From NCBI RefSeq assembly GCF_003254055.1, contig NZ_QKZT01000012.1, forward strand, positions 62,001 to 126,000: DNA of 64,000 bases. Reading direction: 5' to 3'. The notes below the pieces were generated by a model. The model saw nothing but the letters and a program-made list of their open reading frames with translations, had not been told where the DNA came from and searched no databases. Shown piece by piece: positions 52,050 to 60,874 of the stretch (position 1 is the stretch's first letter; every line of letters begins with the position of its first letter). The DNA comes from Algoriphagus chordae. GTDB taxonomy: Bacteria; Bacteroidota; Bacteroidia; Cytophagales; Cyclobacteriaceae. A program made the translations under genes and the position numbers.

Positions 52050-53246
52050 TCAGAATGAAGTTTCCCAAATTCTATAGTTTTTGGACATTTCGAAAATCGT
52101 GCGCAAGATCTCTTGATCCTCTGCATTCAATTCCAGTCCTCTTCTTGCTACCACGGCTTTTGCTGTCTCTAGAAACTTTGGAAACAAAAAGGTAGAGAAT
52201 CCTTCCTCTCCACCCCAAGCAAAGGAAGGAATAAATTTACGAGGAAATCCAGGTCCAAAAACATTGGAGCCAATTCCTACTACAGTTCCGGTGTTGAACA
52301 TGGTGTTGATACCGCATTTGGAGTGATCTCCCAGCATCAAGCCACAAAACTGCAAGCCTGTGTTGGCATAATTTCCTACGGTATAATCCCAAAGCTTCAC
52401 TTGAGAATAATTGTTTTTCAGGTTACTGGTATTGGTATCAGCGCCCATATTACACCATTCGCCAATCACAGAATTGCCCAAGAAACCCTCATGGCCTTTA
52501 TTGCTAAAGCCAAAGATCACGGAGTTGGACACCTCTCCACCTATTTTACAATGTGGACCCACAGTGGTATCGCCTTTTATTTTCGCTCCCATATTTAGCG
52601 TAGAGCTTTCGCAAAGTGCAAAGGGCCCACGAACTAATGTCCCTTCTTGGATCTCTGTGTTTTTCCCGATGTAGATAGGTCCACCGTCAGCATTCAAAAC
52701 TGCTGCGCGGATTACTGCACCTTCTTCTATGAAAATGTTTTCGGGAGAATATAGCTTGGTATAAGGATCGTTGATTTCAGCAGATTTTCTTCCTTGGGTA
52801 ATTAAATCAAAATCCTTTCTGATTTCTGCCCCATTGAACTGGAAGATATTCCAGGTCTTCAAGAGAAGCCTTGGCTCAGAACTCATCTGGATGATTTCTT
52901 TGTCCCTTACAGCACTTAGGTTTTTCTCAGTCTCCCCGATATAAGTAGCGATGAGTATTTTGCCGAAAAACACTGCCTGATTAGCAGTAAGGGACTTCAA
53001 AAGCTCAAGACTTTTGCTATCTGGTAGCCAGGCTCCGTTTATAGCAAGAGCATTTCCTGATTTGCGGGGAAATTTCTTTTGAAGGTAATCTTGGCTAAGA
53101 AAAGAAACTGAAGTACCTGTCAACTTCTCCCATTTTTCAGAAATCTTCAGGATTCCGACACGGAGATCCGCCACAGGTCTTGTAAAAGTAAAGGGGAGCA
53201 ATGAGCCACGAATCGCGGGATCATCAAACAACAAAATAGAGTCCAT
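52050..53246 (-). CDS. GlmU-like sugar nucleotidyltransferase with left-handed beta-helix
   Basis: A 398-residue protein. The N-terminal half begins SILLFDDPAIRGSLLPFTFTRPVADLRVGI, typical of the putative sugar nucleotidyltransferase family of Bacteroidota. The C-terminal half (about residues 170-350) is a left-handed beta-helix of hexapeptide repeats, with GPIYIGKNTEIQEGTLVRGP, GAKIKGDTTVGPHCKIGGEVS and NSVIFGFSNKGHEGFLGNS in it. It resembles GlmU without a recognisable nucleotide loop, so activity is uncertain. I start at the ATG ending at 53246, since the 11 residues before it look unrelated. It is the first gene of the run, behind the L31 terminator. Confidence 0.85.
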   Translation of the reverse strand: MDSILLFDDPAIRGSLLPFTFTRPVADLRVGILKISEKWEKLTGTSVSFLSQDYLQKKFPRKSGNALAINGAWLPDSKSLELLKSLTANQAVFFGKILIATYIGETEKNLSAVRDKEIIQMSSEPRLLLKTWNIFQFNGAEIRKDFDLITQGRKSAEINDPYTKLYSPENIFIEEGAVIRAAVLNADGGPIYIGKNTEIQEGTLVRGPFALCESSTLNMGAKIKGDTTVGPHCKIGGEVSNSVIFGFSNKGHEGFLGNSVIGEWCNMGADTNTSNLKNNYSQVKLWDYTVGNYANTGLQFCGLMLGDHSKCGINTMFNTGTVVGIGSNVFGPGFPRKFIPSFAWGGEEGFSTFLFPKFLETAKAVVARRGLELNAEDQEILRTIFEMSKNYRIWETSF

Positions 53247-53251
53247 GAGGC

Positions 53252-53295
53252 AAAAATAAAAAAGTCTCCCGGAATCCATGCTCCGGGAGACTTTT
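53252..53295 (-). terminator. strong terminator of rpmE2
   Basis: A 13-bp stem AAAGTCTCCCGGA (53261-53273) and TCCGGGAGACTTT (53282-53294), an 8-nt loop and U-rich tail on the minus strand. It lies only 5 bp before the next gene's ATG. Confidence 0.93.
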
Positions 53296-53315
53296 TAGCC
53301 TGAGATAAGGAAGAA

Positions 53316-53564
53316 TTACTTCTTCTGAGCGTATCTTCTGTTGAATTTCTCAACACGACCCGCAGTATCAAGCATCATTTTCTTACCTGTGTAGAATGGG
53401 TGAGACTGAGAGCTCACTTCCACCTTGTACAATGGATAATCGTTGCCATCTTCCCAAGTGATTGTTTCGCTTGTTTCGATAGTTGACTTAGTAAGAAATT
53501 TAAACTCGCTAGAAGTGTCGTAGAAAACGACGTCTCTGTAGTTTGGATGGATATCAGCTTTCAT
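53316..53564 (-). CDS. rpmE2: 50S ribosomal protein L31 type B
   Basis: An 82-residue L31. [29 protein letters not shown] and [21 protein letters not shown] are the type B signatures. No Cys are present, so it is the zinc-free form. It has its own promoter and a strong terminator. Confidence 0.98.
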   Translation of the reverse strand: MKADIHPNYRDVVFYDTSSEFKFLTKSTIETSETITWEDGNDYPLYKVEVSSQSHPFYTGKKMMLDTAGRVEKFNRRYAQKK

Positions 53565-53603
53565 ATTATTGCTAGTTATATAGTACCTCTTTCAAATGAG
53601 GCA

Positions 53604-53635
53604 CAAAGTTACTCTTTTTCAGAAAACCCACCAAA
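53604..53635 (-). promoter_or_regulatory. Bacteroidota-type promoter of rpmE2
   Basis: On the minus strand TTTG (53635-53632), exactly 20 bases, then TAACTTTG (53611-53604). Both elements are full matches. The start codon lies about 40 bp downstream. Confidence 0.75.
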
Positions 53636-53848
53636 TCTTTGTCAAGTATTTCTAAGTCAATTGATCAAAAGGATTTAAAAAGTGGTTTCCAGAACACAAA
53701 AGAAGCTTTATTAGCTCAAAAATAAAATAGGCACAGCCCAGTTTAGCCCTGAAAATTAATTGCTACTCATAGCATGGTAAGGAAATAACCTGATTTCAAA
53801 CCAGTTTAATAGTATTCCATTTTCAGGAATGTTTTTTAGATTTAGCCA

Positions 53849-55549
53849 ATGCTAAAACCATACAGTCACAACCCAAGCTCTCGGCTGCTTATTTTTATAG
53901 GCATATTTTTACTCCCTCTTTTTGCATTTGCGCAAGGAAGCTACATCCCATACGACCGGGATTACTACCACAAAATCGATCGATACGAGATCCTGCAAGG
54001 AAAAAACAACTCGGCTTTTCATTCTGGAGTGAAGCCTTACCGAAGAGACTTTGTAGCCAAATACCTGGATAGTCTGGCTGCTGATCCGGTCATCAAGTCA
54101 AGTGTAGATAAATTCAACCTTGCTTACTTGAGTCAGGATAACTGGGAATTTGTGAGTAGAGAAACGCCCTTATCCAAAAAGCCTTTTCTAAAAGCCCTGT
54201 ATAAGCGCCCAGGAGATTTTGCCTATTATGATAGCGATGAGTTTGATATTCATGTGAGCCCAGTGTTTTACATAAATGGAGGCGTCGAGCCAGACGATGA
54301 CCGAAATCCCAACCGCCTTTCAAGAGGTATAGTCTTGCGTGGCTCAATAGATGACAAAGTTGGGTTTTATACTTATTTCACCTCTTCAGAAGCATTTTTT
54401 CCATCATGGGTCAAAGGCTATGCAGCATATAATGGCGCTGTGCCTGGCGAAGGATTCTGGAAAGAATATAAGGGAGATGGTTACAGCTACTTCTCAGCAT
54501 TGGGGCATGTAAGTTTTAATGTCAGCAAACACATTCAAGTGGAAGTCGGGCACGACCGCAACTTTATAGGAGAAGGCTACAGGTCTTTTATATTATCCGA
54601 CTTTTCCAATCCCTACATGTTTGTCAAACTCAACACACAGGTATGGAAGTTTCAGCTGACCAATATCTGGAGCCAAATGACGGCAGACGTCTTTTATGAT
54701 AGAGGAAGACCAACAGACGGAAAGTACCCCCAGAAATTTTTCGCCTTTAGCAGGCTGGGAATGAATATTGGCAAGAACTTGAATATTGGATGGTTTTCAT
54801 CGGTGATGACAGATGAGGTAAACTTCAACTATTTCAACCCTATCATCTTTATGCGCTGGGTGGAGCAGCAGCAAGGAACTCCAGACAAGGTTATGCTGGG
54901 ACTAGATGGCAAGTGGATTTTCACTCCAGGCATGGAATTGTACGGTCAGTTTGCGCTTGATGAATTCGTCTTCAACGAGTTCTTTGGTGTGGATGGGAAA
55001 AACTCCAAGAGGAATAAATACGGTGTCCAAATGGGTTATAAGTATATGGATGTATTTGGCCTTTCTAACCTGGACTTTCAATTTGAATGGAATCAAGCAA
55101 GACCTTATACATTTCAGGAAAAATTTGATTATCAATCCTACTCCAACTGGAGAACTCCTTTAACTCATCCTCGGGGTGCGAATTTCAGGGAATTCATTAG
55201 TATAATCCGGTACCAGCCTCTTCCGAAGTTAAGTCTTACACTCACTGGCATGTATCAACTCTATGGAGCAGATCCGGATGAGGAGACCAACTGGGGAGGG
55301 GATGTTTTGAAAAACAGGCTACAGGGAAGCCCTACAGGATTGTTTGATAATGTGATCGGCCAGGGAATAGAAAACAAGGTGATCCAGACCAATTTAAATG
55401 CGAGTTATATGCTGCGTCACAATTTCTTCATTGACGCATCACATTCTTTCAGAAGACGTACCGCTCAAGATCTAGATAGCCCAGAGACCAATCAATACCT
55501 GCAACTGGCCTTCCGCTGGAACTTTATCAGACCAGATTACAACTATTAA
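53849..55549 (+). CDS. outer-membrane Wzi/RemB-like beta-barrel protein
   Basis: A 566-residue protein with a signal peptide (about residues 1-29, FAFAQGSYIPYD). The chain shows many barrel-like strands with aromatic girdles, e.g. VGFYTYFTSSEAFFP, IQVEVGHDRNFIGEGYRS and a closure LQLAFRWNFIRPDYNY. The GHDRNFIGEGYRS part resembles the capsule assembly Wzi family, and the general design that of gliding protein RemB. It may anchor polysaccharide at the outer surface or take part in motility. It precedes an MsbA-like exporter on the same strand by 60 bp, which could be meaningful but is not proof. Confidence 0.75.
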   Translation: MLKPYSHNPSSRLLIFIGIFLLPLFAFAQGSYIPYDRDYYHKIDRYEILQGKNNSAFHSGVKPYRRDFVAKYLDSLAADPVIKSSVDKFNLAYLSQDNWEFVSRETPLSKKPFLKALYKRPGDFAYYDSDEFDIHVSPVFYINGGVEPDDDRNPNRLSRGIVLRGSIDDKVGFYTYFTSSEAFFPSWVKGYAAYNGAVPGEGFWKEYKGDGYSYFSALGHVSFNVSKHIQVEVGHDRNFIGEGYRSFILSDFSNPYMFVKLNTQVWKFQLTNIWSQMTADVFYDRGRPTDGKYPQKFFAFSRLGMNIGKNLNIGWFSSVMTDEVNFNYFNPIIFMRWVEQQQGTPDKVMLGLDGKWIFTPGMELYGQFALDEFVFNEFFGVDGKNSKRNKYGVQMGYKYMDVFGLSNLDFQFEWNQARPYTFQEKFDYQSYSNWRTPLTHPRGANFREFISIIRYQPLPKLSLTLTGMYQLYGADPDEETNWGGDVLKNRLQGSPTGLFDNVIGQGIENKVIQTNLNASYMLRHNFFIDASHSFRRRTAQDLDSPETNQYLQLAFRWNFIRPDYNY

Positions 55550-55609
55550 CTAGAAACCTCCACTGTCATTTTTGCGTAACTTGCGAGATTATTCCACGAA
55601 TATTAGTTT

Positions 55610-57442
55610 ATGAAGACTTACCTACGAATTCTTTCCTATGCCAAGCCATATGGGAAATTCGTGCCTATTTATATCATTTACGCTTTTCTCTCCATCGTTT
55701 TTGGCTTGCTGAATTTCACGCTGCTGAAACCACTTTTCGATGTGATCTTCGAGCAAGTAGATCCTGAATCGCTGGCGCAATACGCAACAAAGCCTGAATT
55801 CAGCTTTTCAGTGGAATATTTCTCCCACCTCTTCAATTACAACTTCCTTCAAGTAGCTGAAGAATATGGGAAAATGGGTACGCTCTTTTATGTCTGTATT
55901 ATCATCGTTGTATCCGTTTTTCTCTCCAATCTCTTCACTTATTTGTCAGGCGTAGTACTTGCCAAGGTGAGAGCAGTAGTCATCAAGCGAATGCGAATGG
56001 ATATTTTCGGACAGGTCAGCAAGCTACATATAGGTTACTTTTCCAATGAGCGAAAAGGTGACTTGATGTCAAAGATGACCAATGATGTACAGGAAGTAGA
56101 AAACACCATCGTACAATCGCTTCGAGTCGTATTTCGCGAACCGGTTACTATTATTCTATATTTCTCAGTACTCTTCTTCATGTCCGCCAAGCTGACGCTA
56201 TTCACCATTTTGATCATCCCAATCACCGGAGCGATCATAGGTGGAATCACTAGAAGACTGAAGAAAAAAGCTGTACAAAGTCAGCAGTCTTTGGGAAGAA
56301 TTGTGAATATTCTAGATGAGACTTTAGGCGGTATGCGTGTAATCAAAGCCTTCAATGCAGAAGGTTTTATGAAAAATAAGTTTGATAGAGAAACGGATTT
56401 CTACGCCGATGTCAATGTAAACATGGCGCGCAAGAATGAACTCGCCTCTCCTATTTCCCAGTTTTTGGGTGTATTCGTAGTGGCTGGAATTTTAGTTTAT
56501 GGAGGAAGTATGGTCCTCAGCGGCAGCTCAGATTTGGGCGCTTCGGACTTCATTACTTATATCATTATTTTCACCCAAGTGCTAAATCCCGCCAAAGAAA
56601 TCTCCCGTGCGGTCAGTAGCATACAGCGCGGAATTGCCTCTGCGGAGCGAGTTTTTACCGTGGTGGATACCCCATCACAGATTACTTCTCCAGCTGCGCC
56701 ATCAGTTTTAAAAAACTTCGATAAATCAGTTGAAGTCAAAAATGTAAGCTTTGCTTACGAAGATCAACTGGTTTTGAAGGATATCAACTTTACATTATCG
56801 CGAGGAAAAACCATTGCTTTGGTAGGACCTTCTGGTGGTGGAAAGTCCACTTTGGCTGATCTTGTGCCACGCTTTTATGATCCAACTGCAGGAGAAATTT
56901 TGCTTGACGGGAATAATTTGAAAGATTTCAGTCTGAAAGATTTGCGTAGCCTAATGGGAATTGTAACACAAGAATCCATACTCTTCAACGACACCGTTTT
57001 CAACAATATCGCATTCGGAGTAGAAGGTGCCACAGAGGCCCAAGTCTTGGAAGCAGCAAAAATTGCCAATGCTCATGAGTTTATCGAGAAAATGGAAGAT
57101 GGTTATCAAACAAGTATAGGTGAGCGTGGCTCTAAGCTCTCTGGAGGCCAACGCCAACGCATAAGTATCGCAAGAGCAGTTTTGAAAAACCCTCCTATTT
57201 TGATCCTTGACGAGGCCACTTCCGCACTAGATTCCGAATCAGAGCATTTGGTACAAGAGGCTTTGACTAAGCTAATGAGCAATAGAACTACACTCGTGAT
57301 CGCACATCGATTGAGCACGATTCAGCATGCCGATGAGATCTTGGTCATCGAGCGAGGAGAAATAGTCCAAAGAGGCACTCATTCCGATTTGAGCCAAATA
57401 GAAGGCTTGTATCAGAAACTTTCTAGTATTCAGTCGGTTTAG
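55610..57442 (+). CDS. ABC exporter, MsbA-like (fused permease-ATPase)
   Basis: A 610-residue half-transporter. Six membrane segments lie in about residues 15-330, with an ABC exporter domain that contains the coupling helices. The ATPase half has Walker A GPSGGGKSTLADL, signature LSGGQRQRISIARA and Walker B ILILDEATSALD, and the H-loop VIAHRLS. Lipid A flippase MsbA has this design, but multidrug and other exporters do too. The gene stands alone after the Wzi-like gene. Confidence 0.93.
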   Translation: MKTYLRILSYAKPYGKFVPIYIIYAFLSIVFGLLNFTLLKPLFDVIFEQVDPESLAQYATKPEFSFSVEYFSHLFNYNFLQVAEEYGKMGTLFYVCIIIVVSVFLSNLFTYLSGVVLAKVRAVVIKRMRMDIFGQVSKLHIGYFSNERKGDLMSKMTNDVQEVENTIVQSLRVVFREPVTIILYFSVLFFMSAKLTLFTILIIPITGAIIGGITRRLKKKAVQSQQSLGRIVNILDETLGGMRVIKAFNAEGFMKNKFDRETDFYADVNVNMARKNELASPISQFLGVFVVAGILVYGGSMVLSGSSDLGASDFITYIIIFTQVLNPAKEISRAVSSIQRGIASAERVFTVVDTPSQITSPAAPSVLKNFDKSVEVKNVSFAYEDQLVLKDINFTLSRGKTIALVGPSGGGKSTLADLVPRFYDPTAGEILLDGNNLKDFSLKDLRSLMGIVTQESILFNDTVFNNIAFGVEGATEAQVLEAAKIANAHEFIEKMEDGYQTSIGERGSKLSGGQRQRISIARAVLKNPPILILDEATSALDSESEHLVQEALTKLMSNRTTLVIAHRLSTIQHADEILVIERGEIVQRGTHSDLSQIEGLYQKLSSIQSV

Positions 57443-57584
57443 TATATTCGTTAAAATAAATTTTAAAACCCCTGAAATAGAGCCTGTGGAAGATGATAAA
57501 AACTAGGATCATTCACTCAGCTCTGGGATTCCATCCCGAAATATCAGGACAGGTAATGACCGCTAAAAAATAAATTATAAACAC

Positions 57585-57953
57585 ATGAAAAAACTTCACC
57601 AAATCCTCCAAATAGCCCTTTTGGTCTATTTTGGTGCTTTTCTAATTTTCTTCATTGCCTTTGATACTCTAGGAGGACTCTTTGGAATGGACGAAATCAC
57701 ATCAGATTCCATGGTGACAATCACCTTGATTGGCTTAATTATTTTCTTGGCCGCTTGGGGATCTAGCTACGCTGCTTACAATAGCCTAGCTTCCACGATC
57801 AAGAAAATGGAAATAGATGCCAATTCTTTGAAAGCTAAAATCTACGATTTTGAGCATCCAAGAAATCCTGCGACTCCGACTTCAAAACCTTCACAAGCCA
57901 CTGATTTGGATCAAAGCAACCTTCCTCCAAGACAAAATATTACGGATAAGTAA
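57585..57953 (+). CDS. hypothetical membrane protein
   Basis: A 122-residue protein with two membrane segments, about residues 8-30 and 44-68, followed by a 54-residue soluble tail rich in Pro, Asn, Ser and Thr. An internal SSYAAYNSLASTIKKME segment could be a coiled coil. Not recognised. It stands by itself, with a terminator immediately behind it, and nothing in the sequence shows a function. Confidence 0.7.
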   Translation: MKKLHQILQIALLVYFGAFLIFFIAFDTLGGLFGMDEITSDSMVTITLIGLIIFLAAWGSSYAAYNSLASTIKKMEIDANSLKAKIYDFEHPRNPATPTSKPSQATDLDQSNLPPRQNITDK

Positions 57954-57982
57954 GGCTTTAAATTCATCAAACTAGTATATTG

Positions 57983-58010
57983 AGGAGACTAATTAGGTCT
58001 CCTTTTTTTT
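57983..58010 (+). terminator. intrinsic terminator directly before comM
   Basis: Stem AGGAGAC (57983-57989) and GTCTCCT (57997-58003), loop TAATTAG, then a run of eight T ending at 58010. The next ATG is at 58016. Confidence 0.85.
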
Positions 58011-58015
58011 ATGTT

Positions 58016-59554
58016 ATGGTAGCTAAAACTTTTGGAAGCGCGGTATCGGGCGTAGATGCGAACATCATCACGATAGAAGTGAATGTGGGACAAGGCACCA
58101 GTTTCTATATGGTGGGACTTCCAGATTCTGCTGTCAAAGAATCTCAGCAGCGCGTGGAAAGTGCTCTGAAATACTTTGGCTATAGAATGCCTCGGCAAAA
58201 AGTGGTAATCAATCTAGCTCCTGCAGATATCCGTAAGGAAGGTTCAGCCTATGATTTACCTATTGCTATGGGAATCTTACAGGCTTCTGAGCAAGTAGAA
58301 TTTCCTGCTTTGGGCGATTATGTGATCATGGGAGAACTTTCGCTAGATGGCAATCTCAGACCGATCAAAGGTGTTTTGCCAATAGCAATTGAAGCCAGAA
58401 GAAAAGGATTCAAGGGTTTTATCCTTCCTATAGAAAATGCCAAAGAAGCCTCAATTGTCAACAACTTGGACATCATCCCGGTAGAAACTATCCAACAAGC
58501 CACAGATTTTTTAATGGGCGAATTGGACATTGTGCCGCTAGTGACGGATACTCGAGAGATTTTCTACCATTCCCTTGATGATATAGAATTTGATTTTGCA
58601 GATGTACAAGGGCAAGAAAACATCAAGCGTGCAATGGAAATCGCTGCTGCGGGTGGACATAATGTGATCATGATTGGCCCTCCAGGAGCAGGTAAAACTA
58701 TGCTAGCCAAGCGACTTCCTTCGATATTGCCTCCTCTCAGTCTGGTGGAAGCATTGGAAACTACTAAGATTCATTCCGTCGCTGGTAAGCTCGGGAAAAA
58801 CGGCTCTCTGCTAGCCAATCGGCCTTTTCGATCCCCACATCATACGATAAGCGATGTAGCCTTAGTAGGTGGAGGAGGTAATCCTCAGCCTGGAGAAATT
58901 TCGCTAGCACATAATGGCGTACTTTTTTTGGATGAATTACCGGAGTTCAAGCGCACGGTATTGGAAGTAATGCGTCAACCGCTGGAGGAGCGTAGAGTGA
59001 CCATTTCCAGAGCGAAAGTTTCGGTGGATTTTCCAGCCAACTTTATGCTGATCGCCAGTATGAACCCATGTCCTTGTGGCTACTACAATCACCCAGAGAA
59101 GGAATGCGTCTGTGGACCAGGAATCGTGCAGCGCTATTTGAACAAAGTTTCCGGACCTCTTTTGGATCGTATTGATTTGCATGTGGAAGTAACGCCGGTG
59201 AAGTTTGACGAGATGACCTCCACCCGCAAAACAGAATCCAGCAAGGAAATCCGTGAGCGCGTGATCCATGGCAGAGAGCGTCAAAAGGAACGATTCAAGG
59301 ACAATCCTGAGGTATTCTGTAATGCCATGATGCCCTCCCACATGGTCAAGCAAATCTGTCAAATCAATGAAGCTGGCAAGATGCTGCTGAAAACCGCCAT
59401 GGAGCGATTGGGTTTATCTGCCAGAGCCTATGATCGAATTCTGAAAGTAGCGCGAACGATAGCTGACATCTCTGGGTCTGAAGATATCAAGGTCGAACAT
59501 TTGGCGGAAGCCATTCAGTACAGGAGTTTAGACAGAGATGGCTGGGCGGGGTGA
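58016..59554 (+). CDS. comM: YifB/ComM-family Mg-chelatase-like AAA+ ATPase
   Basis: A 512-residue ATPase of the YifB/ComM family, whose ComM member is a helicase that aids branch migration in natural transformation. The family N-terminus VAKTFGSAVSGVDANIITIEVNVGQG begins at 58016. Walker A is GPPGAGKTMLAKRLP, the Walker B region VLFLDELPEFKR, and CPCGYYNHPEKECVC holds a Cys cluster typical of the family. SGPLLDRIDLHVEV and a C-terminal helical Mg_chelatase_C part follow. The start codon lies a few bases after a terminator and has no Shine-Dalgarno, which is common here. It fits the ComEC found elsewhere in the window. Confidence 0.93.
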   Translation: MVAKTFGSAVSGVDANIITIEVNVGQGTSFYMVGLPDSAVKESQQRVESALKYFGYRMPRQKVVINLAPADIRKEGSAYDLPIAMGILQASEQVEFPALGDYVIMGELSLDGNLRPIKGVLPIAIEARRKGFKGFILPIENAKEASIVNNLDIIPVETIQQATDFLMGELDIVPLVTDTREIFYHSLDDIEFDFADVQGQENIKRAMEIAAAGGHNVIMIGPPGAGKTMLAKRLPSILPPLSLVEALETTKIHSVAGKLGKNGSLLANRPFRSPHHTISDVALVGGGGNPQPGEISLAHNGVLFLDELPEFKRTVLEVMRQPLEERRVTISRAKVSVDFPANFMLIASMNPCPCGYYNHPEKECVCGPGIVQRYLNKVSGPLLDRIDLHVEVTPVKFDEMTSTRKTESSKEIRERVIHGRERQKERFKDNPEVFCNAMMPSHMVKQICQINEAGKMLLKTAMERLGLSARAYDRILKVARTIADISGSEDIKVEHLAEAIQYRSLDRDGWAG

Positions 59555-59603
59555 GAGTTTAAAATGATTGAATTGGAAATTGAGGATTAGATAATGTGGC
59601 AAA

Positions 59604-59936
59604 TAGCGCTGTACCTGACGGCACAGCCAAGAATCATTTCTTAAACAATTTTTCTATCTATAGTTAGCCCCCAACGGGGCAACTCTAAGTATGAATAATT
59701 TTAGAAATTGCTCATAGGAAAATTCTTGAATCTGATTCGCACACATTCACCACCTATAATATACCTCCTCGAGAGGTAAAGCAATCTATAACTAACATAA
59801 AAGGGGTATGATCGAGAAAACATAAGATCAATTTAAAAACCTTCATTTTACACCACCCGAAACTTAGTCCCGCTAGGGACCTACTAGGGGTAGAATTATT
59901 AATAAACAGGGCACCAGCCGTGCCGTCAGGTACGGC
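59604..59936. repeat. REP-bounded module, copy 1
   Basis: The ends are two REP-like hairpins in opposite orientation: GCTGTACC-TGAC-GGCACAGC at 59608-59627 and GCCGTGCC-GTCA-GGTACGGC at 59917-59936. Inside are three more small hairpins: GCCCC-CAAC-GGGGC (59667-59680), TACCTC-CTCGA-GAGGTA (59762-59778) and GTCCC-GCTA-GGGAC (59867-59880). The same order recurs in copy 2. The whole intergenic stretch from comM to the transposase is otherwise empty. Confidence 0.85.
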
Positions 59937-59952
59937 ACTAAATTTTTCAAGC

Positions 59953-60414
59953 ATGGCAAATACCTACACACAGATTCATATTCAAGCAGTCTTTGCTGTT
60001 CAAAATAGAATCTCATTGATCCATCCGACATGGAAGAACGAATTGTATAAATACATTTCTTCTATAGTTTCAAAATATGATCACAAAGTCTTGCAGATAA
60101 ACGGCATGCCAGATCATGTGCATTTATTGATGGGATTTCGACCTACACAGGCTCTTTCTGACTTAATGAAAGAATTGAAAGAAGATTCATCCAAATGGAT
60201 TAATACTCGAGGGTTTGTGAAGAGAAAATTTGCTTGGCAAGCTGGATATGGAGCATTTTCATATAGTAAAAACCAAGTCCCAAGGTTAATTCGATATATC
60301 CAAAATCAAGAAGAACACCATAAAAGGCAGTGCTTTTTGGATGAATATGAAGAACTATTGAAAATCCATGAAATTGAATACGATCAACGCTACATTTTCA
60401 AAGCGATAGACTAG
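59953..60414 (+). CDS. REP-associated tyrosine transposase (IS200/IS605-like TnpA)
   Basis: A 153-residue HUH/Y1 enzyme. The metal-binding pair is His55 and His57 in GMPDHVHLLMG, and the nucleophile Tyr115 lies in RYIQNQEEHH, with Gln119 in the usual next position. The start chosen is ATG 59953, where the IS200/IS605 N-terminus begins (TYTQIHIQAVFAV); a longer frame runs from inside the REP hairpin. It is bracketed by two REP-bounded modules, as REP-associated transposases (RAYTs) are, and its stop codon TAG is the first three bases of module 2. By family it cuts and joins single-stranded DNA at REP hairpins. Confidence 0.92.
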   Translation: MANTYTQIHIQAVFAVQNRISLIHPTWKNELYKYISSIVSKYDHKVLQINGMPDHVHLLMGFRPTQALSDLMKELKEDSSKWINTRGFVKRKFAWQAGYGAFSYSKNQVPRLIRYIQNQEEHHKRQCFLDEYEELLKIHEIEYDQRYIFKAID

Positions 60415-60743
60415 CGCTGTACCTAACGGCACAGCCAAGAATCATTTCTTAAACAATTATTCTACCAATAGTTAGCCCCTAACGGGGCAACTCTAAGTAT
60501 GAATAATTTTAGAAATTGCTCAATGGAAAATTCTTGAATCTGATTCGCACACATTCACCACCTATAATATACCTCCTCGAGAGGTAAAGCAATAAAAATT
60601 ACCATACAAGGAATATGATTGAGACAACATAAGATCAATTTCAAAACCTTTATTTTACACTACCCCAAACCTAGTCCCGCTAGGGACCAACTTTAGGTAG
60701 AATCATTAATAAATAGGATACCAGCCGTGCCGTTAGGTACGGC
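60412..60743. repeat. REP-bounded module, copy 2
   Basis: This is a near-identical copy of 59604-59936. Its end hairpins are GCTGTACC-TAAC-GGCACAGC (60416-60435) and GCCGTGCC-GTTA-GGTACGGC (60724-60743). The loops differ from copy 1 (TAAC and GTTA instead of TGAC and GTCA), but the two ends of each module agree with one another. The intergenic stretch to 60874 shows nothing more. Confidence 0.85.
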
Positions 60744-60874
60744 TCTATATAAATTCAGACCATTTATCTTTTGGCTAATGATCATCAAAGGTATTTTGGA
60801 TAGTCTAACCAAATTTCCCTTTAAGCCTGTTATTCAGTATATTCCACAACTGAATTCAACAAACAAATCATTCG

